Source of the DNA: Alphaproteobacteria bacterium
GTDB taxonomy: Bacteria > Pseudomonadota > Alphaproteobacteria > Rhodospirillales > WMHbin7
Reading direction: 5' to 3'
DNA: 64,000 bases
NCBI GenBank assembly: GCA_015231795.1
Contig: JADGAX010000001.1
Location: 682,001 to 746,000 of the forward strand
In this document: positions 1-7,558 of the stretch, piece by piece
Layout: each line of letters begins with the position of its first letter
Numbering within the stretch: the stretch's first letter is position 1
Position numbers and translations under genes: made by a program
The notes under the pieces: generated by a model
Told to the model about the DNA's origin: nothing
The model's database searches: none
Seen by the model: only the letters and a program-made list of their open reading frames with translations

Positions 1-2
1 AG

Positions 3-1019
3 GAAGAGGAAGAAGTCGAGGAAGAAGTTCCGACCACGCCGACGGCGGGCAATGTCGCTTGGTCCTTTGCTGGCAATCTGACCAATTCTTCGGCCCTCAC
101 CACCACCAGCAGCAGTTCTTCAAGCAAAACCGACAAGCCCGACGTCAACCTGACGACGACGAAAAAGAAAAAATGGGGGGGATCGTCTTATACAAAAACC
201 GGCTCGCTGCAATTCGACGACATCGAAGACAACCGGCGCAGTTGCGCTTGGATTCCCACCGAAATCCCGCTTTACCGCAAGATCATCCGCGCCTATTACA
301 CCATAAAATTCGATAGCGATTCCGATGACGAAAACGGCGAAGGCACGGTTTTGGCCTTCCTGCCCGGCAGCACCTCGGTCAGCAGCACGCTATGCGGCGG
401 CTATGGCGAATATCTGGGTTACGCCGATCAATCCGGCTACACCGCCATGCCCGAACCCCGCTTCGGCATCGAATTCGACACCGACAAAACGACGTCCATG
501 AGCGATCCCAACAACAACCATGTCGCCATCGTCGCGGACAAGATCAAGCATGACGGCACTGATTCCCCGACCTGCCCGGCCACGTCGGCGGCCAACGACA
601 GCAGCTCGCCCTACGGCAATTGCTGGACCGGGGCCAACACCACGAAAACCAAGAAGTCAAAAACTTACTCCTATCCCTGGCTGGAAAGCAGCCAGACCCA
701 TAAATTCAGGGTCGAGATGTTGGCCTGCGCCGGTAGCGGCACGACCAACAACTGCGCCAGCCAAGGCTGCGCCACCACCGACGTTTACGTCAAAACCTGG
801 GTGTGTCCTTACAAGGATTCGTCTTGCTACAACAGTTCGTCGTTCCAAAGCGTGGAAAGCGCCTATGCGGGCAGCGCGCCCACAGTCATCGAACGTTGCG
901 TGCCCTTCAATCAGACCACCTATGACAGTCTGATCGTGGGCTTCACCTACGGCGCCAAAGACCATAGTTCCGACACCACCTATGGAAGTTTCGCCATCAA
1001 GACCTTCGACGGGCCATAA
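3..1019 (+). CDS. Partial exported Cys-rich protein with an L-type-lectin-like region (C-terminal ~338 residues)
   Basis: The frame is open from base 3 to the TAA at 1017-1019, so the gene begins left of the window. The visible part starts with a Glu-rich run (bases 3-29), then a Ser/Thr-rich linker, then a folded region. GIEFDT (465-482) followed by NHVAIV (516-533) resembles the acidic strand and Asn-His motif of L-type (legume) lectin domains; this is my inference, not a proven match. Ten Cys residues are visible, as expected for a disulfide-bonded exported protein. It lies just upstream of a prepilin-like gene, so a pilus-associated or tip adhesin is the most likely role. The missing N-terminus would show whether it is itself a prepilin. 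An unrelated surface beta-sandwich is the main alternative. Confidence 0.6.
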   Translation, partial: EEEEVEEEVPTTPTAGNVAWSFAGNLTNSSALTTTSSSSSSKTDKPDVNLTTTKKKKWGGSSYTKTGSLQFDDIEDNRRSCAWIPTEIPLYRKIIRAYYTIKFDSDSDDENGEGTVLAFLPGSTSVSSTLCGGYGEYLGYADQSGYTAMPEPRFGIEFDTDKTTSMSDPNNNHVAIVADKIKHDGTDSPTCPATSAANDSSSPYGNCWTGANTTKTKKSKTYSYPWLESSQTHKFRVEMLACAGSGTTNNCASQGCATTDVYVKTWVCPYKDSSCYNSSSFQSVESAYAGSAPTVIERCVPFNQTTYDSLIVGFTYGAKDHSSDTTYGSFAIKTFDGP

Positions 1020-1033
1020 GGCAGTTCCCTCTA

Positions 1034-1060
1034 TTGAAGGCGTTGCATTCCTGCTAGAAT
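1034..1060 (+). promoter_or_regulatory. Possible sigma70-type promoter before the prepilin-like gene
   Basis: TTGAAG (1034-1039) and TAGAAT (1055-1060) lie in the 60-base gap between two + strand genes. The spacer of 15 is shorter than ideal, so this is a weak prediction. Read-through from the gene to the left is equally possible. Confidence 0.25.
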
Positions 1061-1091
1061 AACCCCTGTCCCTAGTGGGATGGGGGTTGGA

Positions 1092-1973
1092 ATGCGCAAG
1101 CGGTTGAGCAGATGGACTCTGGAATCTTTCAAACGCCTTGATTCTGGCGAGGCGCAGGGTTTTACCCTGATCGAGATCGCCATCGTGCTGGCCGTGGTTG
1201 GCCTGTTGCTGGGTATGGGCCTGATGTCGGGCGCCCAGATGCTTGAGAACGCCAAGCGCAAAACGACCGGCGAACGCATGGACAAGATCGAAGACGCCAT
1301 CACCCTGTTCGCCATCCAGAACAATTTCCTGCCCTGCCCCGCCGATGGATCGCTGAACAGCGCCAACGCCAATTTCGGTCGCTCGCAACCCGCCACCGGC
1401 TTGGCCGCCTGCACGGCGATTGCCAACGGCGCCCATGTCGTGCCCTGGATCACCCTGGGGCTGGACGAGCTTTATTCCCGCGACGGCTGGGGCAACCGCA
1501 TCACTTACTACGTGGCGGGAAGAAGTCAGGGGGGTACCGCCAACGGCATCGTTCTGCATACCAACCCCAACACGAACGACGGCATCCAACGCGTCGATAC
1601 TTCATATCCCTATGGTGAGGTTCTTGTTTACGCCCTTGCAGGCGTTCCAGGCCTGACCACCAACCAATTGACCAACAGCAGCAACAATACGGCGGCGGGC
1701 TGCAGCGCAACGAATGTCTGCGCCGCCTATGCGCTGGTCAGCCACGGGGCGCACGCCAGCGGCGCCTATACGGGCAGCAACAATCCGACACGGATTGCCA
1801 CCACCGATGCCAGCGCCGGCGAGGCGGAAAACAACGATGGGGACGCGTTCTTCGTGCAGAACGACCCCACCGAGCGGGCATCAAGCAGCGGCATCTTCGA
1901 CGACATGGTGCGCTGGCGCTCGGCGCAAAGCATCGTCTCGTCCTGCGGACAGAGTGCATGCGGCAACCCATGA
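1092..1973 (+). CDS. Type IV prepilin-like protein (minor pilin or pseudopilin)
   Basis: A positively charged leader ends in GFTLIE, the prepilin peptidase cleavage and N-methylation site, followed by the usual hydrophobic helix (IAIVLAVVGLLLGMGLM). The mature protein would be about 270 residues and carries several Cys (for example LPCPADG and SCGQSACG). I chose the ATG at 1092 because GGGGG lies 5 bases upstream; the ATG at 1080 has no good ribosome site and is the alternative. The protein is longer than typical major pilins, so a minor pilin fits better. It should be processed by the prepilin peptidase at 21.4-22.1 kb. The stop overlaps the next gene (ATGA at 1970-1973), indicating translational coupling. 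Confidence 0.8.
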   Translation: MRKRLSRWTLESFKRLDSGEAQGFTLIEIAIVLAVVGLLLGMGLMSGAQMLENAKRKTTGERMDKIEDAITLFAIQNNFLPCPADGSLNSANANFGRSQPATGLAACTAIANGAHVVPWITLGLDELYSRDGWGNRITYYVAGRSQGGTANGIVLHTNPNTNDGIQRVDTSYPYGEVLVYALAGVPGLTTNQLTNSSNNTAAGCSATNVCAAYALVSHGAHASGAYTGSNNPTRIATTDASAGEAENNDGDAFFVQNDPTERASSSGIFDDMVRWRSAQSIVSSCGQSACGNP

Positions 1974-3127
1974 TGCGTGGAATCGCCGTCCTGCCGGGCC
2001 TATTGCTGCTGCTTGCCGTCCCCCCCGCCCCCGCCCTTGCCCAAACCACCGCCGCCGGGGCCTGCAACAAGCCGATCGAAGAGGCCGAGAAGAATTACAA
2101 TCTGCCCCGCGGACTGCTTTTCGCCATCGCCACGGCGGAAAGCTCCTATCGCGATCCAACGACGGGCATCCGCGCGCCTTGGCCCTGGACCATCAACGCC
2201 GCCGGAAGCGGGCGCTATTACCCCAATATCGAGGAAGCCAAGCGGGCCGTGGTGGTGCAACTGGCCAGCAATGTCGATTCGGTCGATGTGGGCTGCATGC
2301 AGGTGAATCTGCGCTCGCATCCCAAGGCTTTTTCCAGCCTGGATCTGGCCTTCGATCCGGCGACCAACGTCAATGCCGGGGCGCAGATTTTGCAGAACAA
2401 TTATTTCGTCACCAAATCCTGGAGCGAGGCGATCCGGCGCTATCACGCCCCACCCGGCAGCCCGAACGGCGTTTTGTACCTCTCCAAGGTGATGGCCTAT
2501 TGGCGCAGTTCGCTGGGCCTGCCCGCCAGCCCGCTGCGCGAGGCGCTGGACCAGACCCCCAGCGAACTGGACAACGCCGCCAAAGCCTTCGAGAAGGGCG
2601 ATTACGCCAACGCGCTGGCCCGCTATCGCGGCATCTTGAAAAAGGAACCCGATTCGCGCATCGCCCATCTGGGGATGGCCATGTCGGCCGAGAAGCTGGG
2701 CGACATCCGCACGGCTTCGGAACATTACGTCCGCGTCCTGGTTTACGACCCCTATAACCGCACGGCGCTGGACCAGTTGGTCGCCCTGTCCGCTGGCCTG
2801 CCCGCCACCCAGCGCCTGCAGGCCCTGGGCGAGTTGCGCCGCTTGGCGCCGCATGACGCCAACCTGCCTGCCCAGATGGGCGACGTTTTCGTCCAACTGG
2901 GCAATCTGCGAGAAGCGTCCCGCGCCTTGACCGACGCCCTGGAGATCGAACCCGAACGGACGGTCTGGCGTCTGAACCTGGCTTCGATCTATGATCGGCT
3001 GGGCGAGAGGGACGCCGCCATCGGCCAGTACCATCGCTTCTTGAAGGATTACCAGCCCAGCACGACACCCGTGCCGGTATCGCTGGACGAGGTGAAACGC
3101 CGGCTTGCCTGGCTGATCGACAACTGA
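1970..3127 (+). CDS. Periplasmic lytic transglycosylase (SLT domain) with C-terminal TPRs
   Basis: A signal peptide (hydrophobic GLLLLLAVPPAPALA) is followed by a lysozyme-like SLT domain (roughly residues 25-190). The catalytic Glu lies in the ATAESSYRDP motif, followed by VGCMQVNLRSH and NAGAQILQNNY, typical of soluble lytic transglycosylases. The C-terminal half holds about four TPR-like helical repeats. Three in-frame ATGs exist (1958, 1970, 1973); 1970 gives an ATGA overlap with the preceding prepilin gene. The enzyme would cleave peptidoglycan glycan strands in the periplasm. Its position between a prepilin and pilT suggests it opens the wall for pilus assembly, with the TPRs docking to a partner; that role is inferred. 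Confidence 0.85.
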   Translation: MMRGIAVLPGLLLLLAVPPAPALAQTTAAGACNKPIEEAEKNYNLPRGLLFAIATAESSYRDPTTGIRAPWPWTINAAGSGRYYPNIEEAKRAVVVQLASNVDSVDVGCMQVNLRSHPKAFSSLDLAFDPATNVNAGAQILQNNYFVTKSWSEAIRRYHAPPGSPNGVLYLSKVMAYWRSSLGLPASPLREALDQTPSELDNAAKAFEKGDYANALARYRGILKKEPDSRIAHLGMAMSAEKLGDIRTASEHYVRVLVYDPYNRTALDQLVALSAGLPATQRLQALGELRRLAPHDANLPAQMGDVFVQLGNLREASRALTDALEIEPERTVWRLNLASIYDRLGERDAAIGQYHRFLKDYQPSTTPVPVSLDEVKRRLAWLIDN

Positions 3128-3148
3128 TCGAGGACGGAACCAAAGGTC

Positions 3149-4366
3149 ATGGAAATCACCGAACTTCTTGCCTTCGCCCAACAGAACAAGGCGTCGGACA
3201 TCCACCTGACCAGCGACAACCCGCCCATATTGCGCGTCAACGGCGAGATCAAGCCGATCAAGATCGCCCCGCTGCCGCCCGACGAAACCAAGACCATGAT
3301 CTATTCGATCATGAGCGAAGAGCAGCGGGCCGAGTACGAGCAAGAGCACGAGTTGGATTTCGCCATCTCGTTCGGCCAGACGGCGCGCTTTCGCGTCAAC
3401 GCCTTCACCACCAATCGCGGCCCGGCGGCGGTGTTTCGCACCATTCCCACCATCGTACCCTCGCTGGACGATTTGCACGCGCCGCCCATTTTCAAGCGCT
3501 TCGCCGATTTCGAGAAAGGGTTGGTGCTGGTGACCGGCCCCACGGGTTCGGGCAAATCGACCACGCTGGCGGCGATGATCGATTACATCAACCGCAATCA
3601 CGCCAAACACATCCTGACCATCGAAGACCCGGTCGAATTCGTGCACACCAACAACAAATGCCTGATCAACCACCGCGAATTGGGCAGGCACACGAAATCC
3701 TTCGCCCGCGCCCTGAAAAGCGCCCTGCGCGAAGACCCCGACGTGATCCTGGTCGGCGAAATGCGCGATCACGAAACCATCGGCTTGGCCCTGACAGCCG
3801 CCGAGACCGGCCACTTGGTGATGGGCACCTTGCACACCAGTTCTGCCGCCAAAACCATCGACCGCATCATCGACGTCTTCCCGGCGGGCGACAAGGAAAT
3901 GGTGCGCGCCATGGTGGCGGGATCGCTGCAGGCGGTGATCAGCCAAGTGCTGATGAAGCGCATCGACGGCAAGGGCGGGCGCATCGCCGCCCACGACATT
4001 CTGGTGGGCACCCCCGCCGTGCGCAACCTGATCCGCGAAAACAAGGTGCCGCAAATCGTTTCCATGATGCAGATGGGCCAGCGCTTCGGCATGGCCACCT
4101 TGGAAGACAGCGTGAAGAACATGGTGGCCCAGGGAATCGTGGCGCAGGAGGAAATGGAACGTTTCGCCATGCCTTCGGCGGCGCCGGCAGCCGAAGCCGC
4201 CGGAGGCGAAGCCAAGGCCGCGCCTCAACAGCAACCCGTGCAGCGTCCGGCGCAGCAGGCAGCACCTCCGCCCCAGCAAGCGCCCCAGCAGCCGATGGCA
4301 AGACCCCAGCCGCAACCCCAGCCACAAGACGCCCCCAAGAAGGGCATCACCAGCCTGTTCCGTTAA
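3149..4366 (+). CDS. pilT: Type IV pilus retraction ATPase PilT
   Basis: A cytoplasmic hexameric ATPase that drives pilus retraction. Walker A is GPTGSGKS (residues 130-137), the Walker B region DVILVGEMRD (198-207), and the His box is followed by TLHT. The PilT hallmark near the C-terminus is present as AVRNLIRE (290-297). The catalytic core matches the usual ~345 residues. Beyond it is a 60-residue tail rich in Gln, Pro and Ala (342-405), which PilT proteins normally lack, ending in a short basic/hydrophobic segment (KKGITSLFR). It starts 21 bases after the transglycosylase and is followed 12 bases later by pilU, so the three genes are probably co-transcribed. Confidence 0.93.
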   Translation: MEITELLAFAQQNKASDIHLTSDNPPILRVNGEIKPIKIAPLPPDETKTMIYSIMSEEQRAEYEQEHELDFAISFGQTARFRVNAFTTNRGPAAVFRTIPTIVPSLDDLHAPPIFKRFADFEKGLVLVTGPTGSGKSTTLAAMIDYINRNHAKHILTIEDPVEFVHTNNKCLINHRELGRHTKSFARALKSALREDPDVILVGEMRDHETIGLALTAAETGHLVMGTLHTSSAAKTIDRIIDVFPAGDKEMVRAMVAGSLQAVISQVLMKRIDGKGGRIAAHDILVGTPAVRNLIRENKVPQIVSMMQMGQRFGMATLEDSVKNMVAQGIVAQEEMERFAMPSAAPAAEAAGGEAKAAPQQQPVQRPAQQAAPPPQQAPQQPMARPQPQPQPQDAPKKGITSLFR

Positions 4367-4378
4367 GGGAAAAAGATC

Positions 4379-5503
4379 ATGGCCGACGCATCGAAAATCC
4401 GCACTTGGCTGGCGACCATGGTGGCCCATAAAGGGGCCGACCTATACGTCACCTTCGGCGCCCCTCCCACCATGCGCGGCGAAGGCGGCTTCAACATTCT
4501 GCAACGCGAACCCTTAAGCGACGAAGACATCGCCCAGATCATGTCCGACGTCGCCTCACTCGACCAGTTGCAGGAATTCGAGAAGTCGTGCGAGTTGAAC
4601 ATGGCGCTCGACCTGGGCAAAACGCAGGGACGTTTTCGCATCAACGCCATGAAGCAGCGCCAGCATACGGCCATGGTGATCCGGCGCATCACCGCCCAGG
4701 TGCCGACCATGGAAAGCCTGGGCCTGCCCCAGGTGTTGGGCGATTTGGTGATGGAAAAGCGCGGGCTGGTGATTCTGGTCGGCGGCACAGGATCGGGCAA
4801 ATCGACCACCCTGGCCGCCATGATCGACCATCGCAACGCCTCGGCGCCCGGCCACATCATCACCATCGAAGACCCGATCGAATATATCCACGACCACAAG
4901 CGCTGCATCGTGACCCAGCGCGAAGTGGGTGTTGACACCCAAAGTTTCGACGCCGCCCTCAAGAACACGCTGCGCCAGAAACCCGACGTGATCTTGATCG
5001 GCGAAATCCGCGACTCCAATTCGATGCAGCAGTCGATCAACATCGCCGAGACGGGGCATCTGGCCCTGGCCACCTTGCACGCCAACAACGCCAATCAGGC
5101 CATCGAGCGCATTCTGAACTTCTTCGAGAAGGAAATGCACCACCAGATTCTTTTGAACCTGTCTTTGAATTTGAAGGGCATCGTTTCGCAGCGTCTGGTC
5201 GCCAAGCAAGGCGGCGGGCGCGCCCTGGCTTTGGAAATCCTGCTCAATCAGGGCCTGATCAAGGATCTGGTGCGCAAGGGCGAGGTGAAGGAGATCAAGC
5301 CCGTGATGGCCGCCAACACCGATCTGGGCATGCAGACTTTCGATCAGTGCCTGTTTAGGCTGTTCGTCGAAGGGGCGATCGATCAGGAAACCGCCCTGGC
5401 CGAAGCCGACAGCCCCAGCGATCTCAAGCTGCAGATGAAGCAGCAACTGACCGGCGGCGGCGAAGGCCTGTCCTCGGTGGATACGTCAAGTTTGTCTTTG
5501 TAG
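4379..5503 (+). CDS. pilU: PilT-dependent retraction ATPase PilU
   Basis: A second PilT-family ATPase of 374 residues, the usual PilU length. Walker A is GGTGSGKS (135-142), the Walker B region DVILIGEIRD (about 204-213), followed by ETGHLALATLHANN. It lacks the NLIRE motif of PilT and has the C-terminal QTFDQCLFRLF segment seen in PilU. PilU assists PilT in retraction under load in other bacteria. It is the last + strand gene of this group; the region after its stop is a set of hairpins bracketed by a direct repeat. Confidence 0.9.
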   Translation: MADASKIRTWLATMVAHKGADLYVTFGAPPTMRGEGGFNILQREPLSDEDIAQIMSDVASLDQLQEFEKSCELNMALDLGKTQGRFRINAMKQRQHTAMVIRRITAQVPTMESLGLPQVLGDLVMEKRGLVILVGGTGSGKSTTLAAMIDHRNASAPGHIITIEDPIEYIHDHKRCIVTQREVGVDTQSFDAALKNTLRQKPDVILIGEIRDSNSMQQSINIAETGHLALATLHANNANQAIERILNFFEKEMHHQILLNLSLNLKGIVSQRLVAKQGGGRALALEILLNQGLIKDLVRKGEVKEIKPVMAANTDLGMQTFDQCLFRLFVEGAIDQETALAEADSPSDLKLQMKQQLTGGGEGLSSVDTSSLSL

Positions 5504-5622
5504 GTTGCCCTCTGTCGCCGGGCGGGATGCTCCGCATCCCTTGGCTTTCGCAAATCAGGAGATTTGCGAGGCCCCTTGGGCCTAGTCGCTGCGCTCTGTT
5601 ATTGGTTGCCCTCAGTCGCCGG
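5503..5622. repeat. Triple-hairpin element bracketed by 19-bp direct repeats
   Basis: The 19 bases at 5503-5521 recur at 5604-5622 with one mismatch, an offset of 101. Between them lie three perfect hairpins almost back to back: GGGATGC/GCATCCC with a 3-base loop (5524-5540), CGCAAATC/GATTTGCG with a 4-base loop (5549-5568), and AGGCCC/GGGCCT with a 3-base loop (5569-5583). The right copy covers the stop codon of the - strand ABC ATPase gene; the left copy abuts the pilU stop. No long T-tract follows the hairpins. It may act as a bidirectional transcript end or be a palindromic repeat element. Confidence 0.7.
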
Positions 5623-6349
5623 ATTTATTTTCGGCTTCGGTGATCGCCGCCAGGAAGGCGCGTTCCAGCGTGAGGGCTTCGTGGCGCGCGACGAATTGCT
5701 TGGGCGTCCCCACATAGATCAGCTTGCCCGCATGCAAAATGCCGATGCGCCCGCAAATTTCCTCGATGTCGGACAGAATGTGCGAGGAAAAGAAAACCGT
5801 GCCGCCATTGGCGCGGTATTCCATCAGCCGATCCTTCAGCAAGATGCGCGAACGCGGATCAAGCCCGCTCATCGGCTCGTCCAAAATCAGAAGCGGCAGG
5901 CCGGTCAGCAGGCTGGCCAACAGGCCCAGCTTTTGGCCCATGCCTTTGGAAAGCTGGCGGCCTCTCTTGGAAAGAGCTGCGGGATCAAGTGCCAATCCTT
6001 GCGCCAGCTGGCAGGCTTTGTCGCGGTCCAGCTTCAGCGCGTAGAAATCAAGCGTCAGCTTCAAGAACTCCCATCCGGTCAGCAGATGCGAGGGCATGAA
6101 CTTCTCGGGAAGATAGGCAAAGTTGCGCCGACTTTCCGGCTTTGCGGCATCCTCGCCAAAAAAGCGGAAAACGCCCTCGGCCTCGCCCAGCCCCAGCAAG
6201 GCCTTGATCAGCGTGGTCTTGCCAACGCCGTTCAGACCGATCAGGCCGAAGATTTCGCCCGGCTCGACGGCCAGCGTCAGATGTTCGAAGACCGGCGGCC
6301 CGCCATAACCGGCCTTGGCGTTCTGAATGTCGATGGGCCGTTCGGTCAT
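5612..6349 (-). CDS. ABC transporter ATP-binding protein, pilus-associated (PilH-like)
   Basis: An ABC ATPase of 245 residues: Walker A GLNGVGKT (38-45), signature LSKGMGQK (133-140; the canonical LSGGQ is altered), Walker B LLILDEP (153-159) and the switch His in SSHILSD. The sequence is of the ABC-2 exporter type (CcmA/PilH/GldA-like). No permease lies beside it, but an ABC-2 permease is encoded upstream in the same - strand run (18403-19173). The start ATG overlaps the stop of the MshK-like gene (TCAT at 6346-6349). In Myxococcus an ABC ATPase, PilH, is required for type IV pili. A similar role is inferred here from position; the substrate is unknown. Confidence 0.85.
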   Translation of the reverse strand: MTERPIDIQNAKAGYGGPPVFEHLTLAVEPGEIFGLIGLNGVGKTTLIKALLGLGEAEGVFRFFGEDAAKPESRRNFAYLPEKFMPSHLLTGWEFLKLTLDFYALKLDRDKACQLAQGLALDPAALSKRGRQLSKGMGQKLGLLASLLTGLPLLILDEPMSGLDPRSRILLKDRLMEYRANGGTVFFSSHILSDIEEICGRIGILHAGKLIYVGTPKQFVARHEALTLERAFLAAITEAENKSGD

Positions 6350-6849
6350 GGAAAGATTCCGTCCACCACCTTGTCGTCCTTGATCAGATAGGTCTGATTG
6401 GGGCTAAGCCGCACGCGAATGCTTGGCCCGGCATCGGTGTCGACATCCAGTTCGACCCAGCGCGAGGTGGCGCGCACGGGCCGAATGCCGCCCTCGACCG
6501 ATCCCGGCCTGAAACGCATGCCGTTGACCCAGGCCGACCAGTCTTTCTCGCCGTGATAGACCAGCGCCGACAGATAGATGTTGGGCTTGGCGTCCTCTTG
6601 CGGCGCGTCTTGCAGCACCTTAGGCTTGCCGTCGCCATCGGTGAAAGCCTTGGGCAATTCGGCCAGGAAGGCTTCGATCTTGTCGCTTTCCTCGGACGTA
6701 TAAAGCAGCGTTTTCGGAAATTCAGGCATCGGTTTGCCCGACAATGTTGTGCTGGTCGCCTTCTGGGCCTGCGACTGCCCATCCTGGGCCGAAACCTGCG
6801 AAAGGCAAACAAGGCTGAAAACCAGAGCAAGAAGGAATGAACGCAGCAT
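6346..6849 (-). CDS. MshK/PilP-like periplasmic pilus assembly protein
   Basis: 167 residues with a clear signal peptide (FLLALVFSLVCLSQVSAQ). The C-terminal ~70 residues show WVNG, then a short beta-type segment with SRWVELDV and a final LSPNQTYLI, the pattern of MshK/PilP/GspC homology-region proteins that bridge the inner-membrane platform and the secretin. It sits where mshK lies in MSHA clusters, after the MshJ-like gene and overlapping it by one base. The family is divergent, so the assignment rests on context and general pattern. Confidence 0.6.
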   Translation of the reverse strand: MLRSFLLALVFSLVCLSQVSAQDGQSQAQKATSTTLSGKPMPEFPKTLLYTSEESDKIEAFLAELPKAFTDGDGKPKVLQDAPQEDAKPNIYLSALVYHGEKDWSAWVNGMRFRPGSVEGGIRPVRATSRWVELDVDTDAGPSIRVRLSPNQTYLIKDDKVVDGIFP

Positions 6850-7556
6850 CAGCGACGTCCCTTCTTGTCATCGGCGCCCTGCTTCGCCGGTGGGTCTGCC
6901 GTCACCCACATGAATTCCAACTCGGCATTGATCGGAAGCGTCAGCTTCGCGTCGTTCTTGCGATTCTCCACGTCCTTGACGAAGGCTTGGCGGCTTTTGC
7001 GCTCCAGACGCATTTTTTTCAGCAGGGTAACGCCGCTTAGAGAATTCATGGCGTCATAGGCGAACTGGTAGAAGTGTCGGTCATGCACCATTTCGATGTT
7101 GATATGGACGGGGCTGGCGAACCAGTTGTAGGATTTTCCGCCAGCCGATACAGCATAATTGCCGCCAGGCTCGATATTCAGCCGATACTCGCTGAAAGGC
7201 TCAAGCCAGCTCAGCGCCACATGTCGCGCCTTGATGTCGGCCAGCAACTCGTTGGCCCGCAGACGATTCTCAGGCTCGAAAGTTCCCTTCTCCATCTCGC
7301 TTTTGTAACTGTCGGTCATCTCGCGCATGCCGGACAGTTCCTTGCGCAAGGCGGCGATCTTGCCGTCTAGCGCGGACACTTCGCCGCCCAAACGCCCCTG
7401 TTCCGCCTGCAGTCGTTCCGTCTCTGCCTCGATCTCCGGCAAGCCCAAACCCCAAAAGCCCAGATTGAGCGCCAGAACGACTGCCGAAAGAATCAAGCCT
7501 ATCGGCAACGCCCTCAAGCCGCCGCTTTCCACCATCTCTTGAAGATCGATGCGCAT
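6849..7556 (-). CDS. MshJ/PilO-like inner-membrane pilus assembly protein
   Basis: 235 residues with one N-terminal transmembrane helix (about 18-38), followed by a predicted coiled coil (about 40-85, EAETERLQAEQ and similar heptads) and a C-terminal periplasmic domain. This is the architecture of PilO/MshJ/GspM proteins, which pair with PilN-type proteins under the secretin. It follows the PilM-PilN-like gene by 2 bases. The assignment is by architecture and synteny. Confidence 0.65.
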   Translation of the reverse strand: MRIDLQEMVESGGLRALPIGLILSAVVLALNLGFWGLGLPEIEAETERLQAEQGRLGGEVSALDGKIAALRKELSGMREMTDSYKSEMEKGTFEPENRLRANELLADIKARHVALSWLEPFSEYRLNIEPGGNYAVSAGGKSYNWFASPVHINIEMVHDRHFYQFAYDAMNSLSGVTLLKKMRLERKSRQAFVKDVENRKNDAKLTLPINAELEFMWVTADPPAKQGADDKKGRR

Positions 7557-7558
7557 GT

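Noticed and set aside
2000-4429. An 809-codon open frame on the - strand
   Set aside because: It is antisense to the transglycosylase and pilT genes, whose motifs are complete. The antisense translation is His/Gly/Gln-rich and matches no family; high-GC codon bias makes such shadows.
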